A stretch of 60,000 nucleotides of DNA from Hydractinia symbiolongicarpus (lineage: Eukaryota > Cnidaria > Hydrozoa > Anthoathecata > Hydractiniidae): contig NC_079876.1 in NCBI RefSeq assembly GCF_029227915.1, forward strand, positions 25,829,828-25,889,827, in the 5' to 3' direction. A program made the translations under genes and the position numbers. Below, piece after piece: positions 15,201 to 24,200 of the stretch. A model generated the notes under the pieces. It made no database searches and had not been told where the DNA came from. It worked only from the letters and a program-made list of their open reading frames with translations. Positions within the stretch are counted from its first letter, which is position 1. Every line of letters starts with the position of its first letter.

Positions 15201-18200
15201 ATCTAAAAAAACATTTCTATCGCCGTTTTCCGTTTTTAAACTTTTAAAATGCTATCTAAAAAAACATTTCAATCGCTGTTTTTCGTTTTTAAACTTTTAA
15301 AATGCGATCTAAAAAAACATTTCTATCGCCGTTTTCCGTTTTTAAACTTTTAAAATGCGATCTAAAAAAACATTTCTATCGCCGTTTTTCGTTTTTAAAC
15401 TTTTAAAATGCGATCTAAAAAAACATTTCTCTCGCCGTTTTTCGTTTTTCAACTTTTGAAAATGCGATCTAAACAAACATTTCTATCGCCGTTTTTCGTT
15501 TTTCAACTTTTGAAAATGCGATCTAAACAAACATTTCTATCGCCGTTTTTCGTTTTTCAACTTTTAAAATGCGATCTAAAAAAACATTTCTGTCGCCGTT
15601 TTTCGTTTTTTAAACTTTTAAAATGCGATCTAAAAAAACATTTCTATCGCCGTTTTTTGTTTTTCAACTTTTAACATGCGATCTAAAAAAAACATTTCTA
15701 TCGCCGTTTTTCGTTTTAAAACTTTTAAAATGCGATCTAAAAAAACATTTCTATCGCCGTTTTTCGTTTTTAAAATGCGATCTAAAAAAACATTTCTATC
15801 GCCGTTTTTCGTTTTTCAACTTTTAACATGCGATCTAAAAAAACATTTCTATCGCCGTTTTTCGTTTTAAAACTTTTAAAATGCGATCTAAAAAAACATT
15901 TCATTCGCCGTTTTTCGTTTTTAAAACTTATACGAATTTAATTTAAAACTTATACGAATTTTTTTAAACTCATACGAATTTAATTTAAAACTCATACGAT
16001 TTTTATACGATTTTAGAAAAATTTCATACGAATTTAATTACTGTATAGCAAAAGAAAATTCGTATAGCATATACAAATTTTTTTGATACGAATTGCTACG
16101 AATTTTGTAGATGACCCCTTAGCGACTGTTAACAAACCTATACACATACTTCAAATGATGTGGTGCTTCAACATGCACAAGTTCAATAATGTGCCCAAGT
16201 TGTGAGACATTGGTCCATGTTACTGCGCGTTGTTGTTCGGTTCACATAAAAAGACAGAATTTTGTAAGATTTAACAGTTTCTTTCCAATAATAAAGTACA
16301 AATCCTCAAAATCCGTAGTAAACTGTTCTCGCTGTTCACAACGCTAAGCAACTGTTTTACACAGAAATACAACTCTTTTTATACACAAAAGTGACACAAA
16401 AACATAACAATTACTGCACAGCTACGATACGCACGACTAACACACACAATGACATTAGCGCACCACAAGGGACAACTCAAACACACAAACTATAATTGTC
16501 TCTAAACGAAATCCCATATGGGCCATTTTATCTGGCTCCCTTCAAGTTCATCTTGAAAATTGTGGCTCCTCGTCGGGGATTCAATATTCTAACAATTGTA
16601 TCAATTTCGTGATTGGTCGATCCAATATTGTACCAGCACGGCTACCAAGCTTCACGCTACAACTCCGAACCTTTCCATCTGCACCCGTTTTTACAGCCAC
16701 CACTCTTGCCAGTGGCCACCGTCCTCTTTCACAATCCTCATTTTGCACCATCACTATATCACCGGCAGCAAAATTTCGTTCATTTTTATTCCACTTTGTT
16801 CGTGTCTGTAGTGAACACAGATATTCGCATTTCCATCGTCTCCAGAACATATCCAACACATACTGAGCTCTTTTCCACTGTTTCCTGCAATATAACGACG
16901 CTTCTTCAAAATTACCAGGAGGCGGTAAAACTACCTTTGATTTCATCGTTAGAAGAGCAAGTGGTGAAATTGGTGTTGCACTGTTTGCATCGCTGATTGC
17001 TTCGACGCATAAAGGTCTAGAGTTAACGATACTTTCTGCTTCTGTTAAAATAGTGTGCAGCGATTCTTCACTCAAACGCGAGCCATTATGATTGAAAAGA
17101 TCTTTTAATATTGCGCGCACAGATCGAATCTGGCGCTCCCATACTCCACCCATGTGCGAAGCAGCAGGTGTATTCCTCTTCCAGAGAATCCAATCACAAC
17201 CAACACTTTGAAGGAATTGTTTAACTTTCGCATTGTCCATTTGTTTTAATGCCTTTATGAACTCGGTCTTGGTGCCGACAAAGTTAGCTTCTCATCGTTC
17301 GAATGTTTCCTCTTCTAGCAACAAACCGTCGCAAAGCTAGAATGAAGGAGTCAGTTTCCAAGGTGTTGACAACTTCAATATGGACAGCTCTGCTCGCCAA
17401 ACAGGTAAAGAGGCAGCCATATCTTTTTACAAACTTTCGATATGGTTTTATGACCAATGGCCCAAAGAGATCCACTGCGCAGTATGTGAAAGGTGGGCAT
17501 GCGTCTACTCGATCTTTGGGTAAATCTGCCATGACTTGCTGGCCAGCTCTTCCCCTCAATATTCTACATCGTACACAATGATGAATCAACTGTCGTACTG
17601 CTGAGTTGATGTGTATGATCCAATAACCACGTTGCCGAATTTCTTGCAATGTTATTCCTCTCCCCGAATGGTGAGTGTTTTCGTGGCACCATCGGAGCAC
17701 AAGTTCGGTAAACCAACTTTCTTTGGGAAGAATAGCAGGATATTTGAATTGATACGCTTCATCCATGTTGCACAATCTTCCACCAACTCTGAGAATTCCA
17801 TCATCGTCAATGAAAGGACTCAATTTGTATAATTTGCTGCATTCTTTCAAAGCAGACTTCTTAATTTTGTCGTTTCGTCGATCTTGTCTCCATTCCTTTG
17901 AAGCAAGAGCTTTAATTTCAGAGGCAAAGTGTTGTTGTTGTACTAATTTTATTAAACATTTTTCGGCTCGTTGAAGATCTTCAACGCACCGCACTGGGGG
18001 ACTCGCCTTCTGGCTTCTTCTTGTCATCCCATGACTTGGGGCTTTTATTTTCATCTTCAGAATGTCGATAAATCGACCGACCAAGGCCATGACCCGTATG
18101 CATTTCTGTAGCCTGGAAATTCTTCTCTCGAATGTACATAAGATTCCAGAATCAGTTGCTGAAACAAATACTGAAACGCTACGTTTAAATTCGGGATCAT

Positions 18201-21200
18201 CAGTGACACTGTTTTTCGCTGGATCGAAATATTAATATAACCCAGTACTACGTTGCTGTCTGTCCAATAACATTCGTAGTCCACGACAGGCATTTCTTGC
18301 TTCAACATTACTCCGACCTTTACGGCCACAGTTGCTGCTGTCAACTCCAACCTTGGTATTGAAACCATCTTTTTTTGAGCTACCCTCGATTTTCCAAGGA
18401 GTAAGCAGCAGTTGACGTTTCCTTCTACATCTCTGATGCGAAGATACGTAGCAGTTCCGTAACCTTCATTGCGTCTGAAAAATGATGGAGGGACGTTGAC
18501 TCGATCTCTTTGAAATGAAGTGGCTTGACGCATCGGTTAACTTCCAGTTTTTCAAGAAGGACGATATCTAATCGCCATCTTTTCCAAGCGCTTCGAAGAG
18601 GTTCAGAGATCTCTTCGTCCCATGATGTTTTTTCTTTGCAAAGATTTTGCATAATTTTTCTACCCTTCAACAAGAACGGCGCTGCTAATCCAAGCGGGTC
18701 ATAAATTGAGCTTATGGTAGCCAACACCCCTCTCTTCGACAGAGGTTTGTCTCGCATGGTTATGCGAAAACCTAGTTTGTCGTCCTCTATCGACCAATGA
18801 ACACCGAGGGCCCTTTCGATCGGCAGCGATTCGTTTTTCAAGTCCAGGGACTTTATGTTCTTTGCGCGTTCTTCAGTAGGAATGGAATTGATAACCTCTC
18901 TGCTATTTGATATGAACTTTGTGAGGCGGAAGCCACCTTTGCTGCAAATTTGTATCGTTGATTTGATGATTTTGATGGCTTCTTCGATACTTTTCACGGA
19001 TTTCAAAAGATCGTCGACATAAAAATCCTTCATAATAACTTTCACAGCCTCCTCACCAAATTCACTTTCGTTGTCTGTTCCACTTCTTTTCAGGGCATAG
19101 TTGGAACAACTTGGGGAGGAATTTCCACCGAATATATGGACAGTCATGCGATGATCTACCAAATCTTTAGAGGTATCCCCATCAGGCCACCAAAGGTATC
19201 GCAAATAATCCCGTTGATTCGGCGGCACCTTAACCTGATAGAACATGGACTCGATATCCGCCATAAACGCTACTGGTTCCAACCGGAATCTACAAAGAAT
19301 TCCAACTAGCAGATTTGTCATATCTGGGCCTTGCATGAGTCGTCCGTTCAGGGAGACGCCTTTGTATGTAGCAGTACAATCAAATACTACTCTGATCTTC
19401 CCAGGCTTACGCGGATGATAAACTCCATGGTGGGGAATATACCACACATGACCAGGTTCCCTTTCAACTTCCTGCTCTGGAACCATCTCTGCGAAACCTT
19501 GGGTCGTCAGGTTGTTCATGAACGTGAGGTAATCCTCTTTGAAGATCGAATTACTTTCAAGCTTCTTCTTGATCCATTTCAGCCTTGCCAAGGCCTGACA
19601 TTTATTATTTGGAAATGGAAGTTGGTTTATTAAAGGCAGCGGGAGTTGATATTTTCCATTTACAAATTTTACTTCCTTTTCCATTAGTGATAAAAATTTT
19701 TGGTCGTGAATGGATACGTAATCACTTTTAATATTCTTGAATGCGTTCATTTCTGAAAAATCAGCATCGTACATTCTTTTCAGCATCCCCTCAATTGTTA
19801 CATCCCGTAATTCATCTTGTTGAATTAGGTGAAGTGCAGCAACTTTGTCAGTGGAGGAATCTTTCACAGCAATTCTGTTGCATCAAATTTTCTGCTTCTC
19901 CCCTTTGCGACGAAGCACAGGTCCGACAAGACTCCATCCCAACCTTGTTTTTAACCCATATGGTCCATTTCCATCGGATGGAATGACCTTTATCGGTTCT
20001 AGCGCTTGTGGGCAATTGGCTCCAATAAGCAAACCAATCAGTATTCCAGGATCGTATTTGTGAAAGGAATGCTTTATATGTCGCAAATGAGGCCATTCAG
20101 CAACTTTCTCGGGAGTAGGTATTTCCATGAGATCTATTGGAAGATGTCTTCTACTGTAACAACTCTGTATTGTTACTTTGAAATCTCGTGTCATGGGCTC
20201 TACCATCAAGCCGGTTATTAGACAAGAATCTTCACGACTCTCGCTTGTGAGAGTCTTCACGACGATCGTCGACGAAATACCGGTTAAATTCAAGCGATGA
20301 ACGATTTCATCGGTTATGAACGTACCCTGACTGCAATTATCCAACATAGCATAGGTGGTGATTGACTCAGCAGACTTTGGATGTGACAACACCACAGGCA
20401 CTACAGACATGCTGATGATTTCTACGTTGTTATCTGTCTTGCAACAAACAGATTTCTTCGTTCTTGCAAATGCATTTGAGATTTCAGGCTCCTCATCTTC
20501 CTTTTTATCATTATTTTCCTTGTCGTTCTTGTTGGTCCTCTTTGGTCGGATGAAACCATGCAAAATGGTTGGGTGCCTCTTTTTGCACGTCTTGCAAGAC
20601 AATTTGTTTTCGCAATTTCTTGCTTGATGATTGCTGGTAATTGGTTCCAAACACGCGAAACAAAGCTTCTTCTCCCAAACAAATTTGTTTCTTTCCTCTA
20701 CGTCTATTTTCATTATTTTTCGACAATCTTCCAATTTATGTTTGTTCGAACAGTAGAGACAATCTCTGGTGACGCCCGTCAGGTTTGTTTTAAGTTTGGG
20801 TGGATCTTTCTTGTTTTTCACGTCATTATCCTTTTTATTCTTCAATTCACTGATGGCTTCTCTAGAGTAGAGGGATCATTTTCAAGCGTTGTCTCTTGCT
20901 CCATGAAGTCAACAAAATCCCTCAGCTCCGCTTCGTGATGGTTTTTCCGACGGACGTTGAGAACCGTCCGATTCCATCTTTGTTGCAAGGCTTGTGGGAG
21001 CTTTGATTGAAGTTGTCTGAGGACTTCTGGAGAGTTTAGTTCGCTTTTTATTTGTCTCTCCAAACCACCGTAGCATTTTATGAGGAACGTATAGAACTTT
21101 CTGAACGCTTCAGAATCACCAGCACGAAGAGTGGGCCATTCTCTGAGCTCCTTTCTGTAGGCATTTGCAATTCTGAATTGATCACCGTAGGTTTTCTTCA

Positions 21201-24200
21201 GAAGATCCTTTGCTCTTGAGTAGCAATGTTCTGATGTATCATATATACAGCTTTTGATCAATTCTTTTGGCTCACCAGTGGTGTAATTGATCAGGCGAGT
21301 CAATCGACCTTTATTACTTTTGATCTTGGTCTCAACAACTGCTTCAAATGTGGTCATGAAGTATTGGAAGTCAAGCACATTTCCATCAAATGGGTCAATT
21401 TTGATGTCTGGTGCACTTTGCTGTAGCAGTAATTCGCATAACACCCTTTCTGTGTTATTTCCAAATGGGTTTGGAGATTCCTGCTCATTGTTAATGTTCC
21501 AGTCTTTGTTAACATCAACTGAATTATCGACCACTTGCGATTGCGCGGTGTTTTGTGGCACATCAGGAAGAAATTTGGGAATTTTCTTTACCAACTTTGG
21601 ATGAGTTCTAGCGCCTTCATAACCGGAGCCAATGACACCTATACAACCATTATTCACCCAAGATTGGCACTTCGCATATGAGCGGATTTGTTCATCATCC
21701 GTGTCCAATGGTCTTGAGAAATGACTTTTTTCATCTTTGTCCTTGGCTTCTTCATATATGCTGAGTTTTGCTTCTGCCAAAGCAACCTGCTCTTTAAGCT
21801 CCAATCTTTTCATGCTTGCTTCAGCTTCCAGTTTTGCTTCTAAAAATGACGCCTTTGTCTTCAGTTGCGCTAACTCAGCCTTTTGATCCGCAGCACGACT
21901 ACGCAAGGAAGATACTTGCGAACGACCTGAAGATCTTGTCTCTTTCGAACGTGTCGAGGGCGATCTGTGCGATCTATGCGACTTTCCAACTGACTTCGGG
22001 TGAATAATAACATCAGCTTTTAGGCTGGTAGTTGCCCGATCAACAACGGGGAACTTTGATGATTTAGGAGTTGTGAATCCAAGAGCGTCATCTCTCAACA
22101 AAGCATTTGTGTTTTCGTCAGCATGAAGCTTTGATTTTTCATACTAGTTCCACGCCCATTCATTTCTTTTTAGCCAATCATTACAATGATGCTGAAAGAG
22201 TCGAACCCTATCCTCAAGTCTAGTCAATTCTGCATTTAAATCTTCCTTCAGTTCTTCTGAATTCGCTAATGCCATACATTCATGGCTGTAAGCTTTAAAT
22301 TCAGACAGTTTTACACCAAGGATGTCCACGTTGTTAAAGATGAAGGCATAATTTTCATCCGATAAGGCAATATCCATTTCTGCAATCAGTCGATCAATCT
22401 CAAGGAGCACCTTTCGCTTGAATGATTCCTTCAAGGAAAATATATATTCCTTTCCCTTGCTAGTCATTTTCTTGGTCCGAGCAAGTGGGAGAGTATCTGA
22501 ATAAGACATGATATGACGGAAATAACGTCACCAAGACTACAGCAGCTTGAACCAAGCAGAACCAAATGAACGTTGGTTGGAGAACACGAGACAAAGAATT
22601 GCCTCACAACAGCACCGGACGACGGGAATACCAAGATTGCAGCACGTCGAAATGTGGTTATGACGGAGATAACGTCACCAAGACTACAGCAGCTTGAACC
22701 AAGCAGAACCAAATGAATGTTGGTTGAAAAACACGAGACAAACAAATTGCCTCACTACAGCACAGGACGACGGGAATACCAAGATTACAGCACGTCGAAA
22801 TGGGGATATGATGGAGATAAGGTGACGTCAGGGGTTTGGTGACCAGGCGTGAAATAAAAACGAAGGATGTTTTAGTCGCTGACTTCTGTTTCGGATAAAC
22901 TAAAAGAAAATTGTTGTATTTGCTCACCGAAATATCTTTCTGCTTTCTTTGATGATCATCTTTTTGTCGAGAGTAAATTCTTCTTATCACGTCCTGTACC
23001 ACGGATAAATTTTCTCGAACCACTACTACAGCAAGTTTACTACTATGTTACTGCGCGTTGTTGTTCGGTTCACATAAAAAGACAGAATTTTGTAAGATTC
23101 AACAGTTTCTTTCCAATAATAAAGTACAAATCCTCAAAATCCGTAGTAAACTGTTCTCGCTGTTCACAACGCTAAGCAACTGTTTTACACAGAAATACAA
23201 CTCTTTTTATACACAAAAGTGACACAAAAACATAACAATTACTGCACAGCTACGATACGCACGACTAACACACACAATGACATTAGCGCACCACAAGGGA
23301 CAACTCAAACACACAAACTATAATTGTCTCTAAACGAAATCCCATAGGGGCCATTTCAGTCCATATAGAATTTAAAGTTGATCGTAATTTGTGCTAATAG
23401 TTATAATTTACAGATATGCATGGTCTTTCTATAGCTACAGTAAAATAGTTTATATCTAATTGGTATTTCTGTATATATATTGTTTACGCATACCGTAAAT
23501 GACGGCACAAGCGCCCCCTGCCAAATAACTGCCCCTGCCGGAATAAGCCCCCCTTTAAGAGTCATTTTTTCAATTAGCGCCCCTGCTTGCACCTACTAAA
23601 GATAAAATTTTTAAATAAGCGCCCTAGGCGCTTACTTTGTCATTTACGGTATGCTGCTGAGTTAGCATTTCTAAGAAAAAGTCACGTGCTTCCACACGAG
23701 ACACCCCAGCTCAATTAGTGATTCCACAAGAGACGCAGGTGAGAGACACCTTAGGCAAGTTAGGTTTTTTTTCATGTGCTTACTAAAAGCAGTAACTATA
23801 CCTAAACCACCTGAAACAAGCTAAAACGAACTAAAACTACCTGTAACACGATATCCGGCATAGATGTGCATTCACAGCTAGGGTACCATATTTATCAGGG
23901 TTTGAATTAGCAGTTCGCAATTCGCAATTTGCTAATCAAAATGCGATTTTTGCGAATCACTTTGCGAAGAAAATTATAATATTGCGAATCGAATATTTTT
24001 AAGTGGCCATAGAAATGCTTTTTTAGAACGCATTTAAAAAGTTTATGAACGAAGAACGGCAATAGAAAAGCTTTTTTAGATCGCATTTTAAGATCTTAAT
24101 TTTGCTTTGTTTAATTGTCCTTAAATTTCTATCTTTTATGTCATTTTGTGAAGTTAATGTTCTTAAAATGTTCTAAATCTTTGGACCACTGAAGCTATCT

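Larger units (their letters stand above)
16218..23358 (-). mobile_element. BEL/Pao LTR retrotransposon, complete with LTRs and TSD
   Basis: LTRs of 313 bp each (16218-16530 and 23046-23358) differ at three positions as I read them. The insertion is flanked by GTCCA on both sides (16213-16217 and 23359-23363), a 5-bp duplication typical for BEL/Pao. Coding order on the minus strand is Gag with a DUF1759-like region, zinc knuckles, a DUF1758-type aspartic protease, Pao reverse transcriptase with YVDD, RNase H-like, integrase zinc-binding and catalytic regions, and a C-terminal DUF5641-like region. All of it is interrupted by stops and frame changes, so this copy cannot make an intact polyprotein. 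It sits antisense-neutral (same strand) within MSH5 intron 1. The order of domains is diagnostic of the BEL/Pao group. Confidence 0.96.

Noticed and set aside
15031-15870. Open frames with repeated [14 protein letters not shown]
   Set aside because: They are readings of the 54-bp minisatellite inside a transposon.
16596-21604. Plus-strand frames across the BEL/Pao element
   Set aside because: They are shadows of the minus-strand polyprotein.
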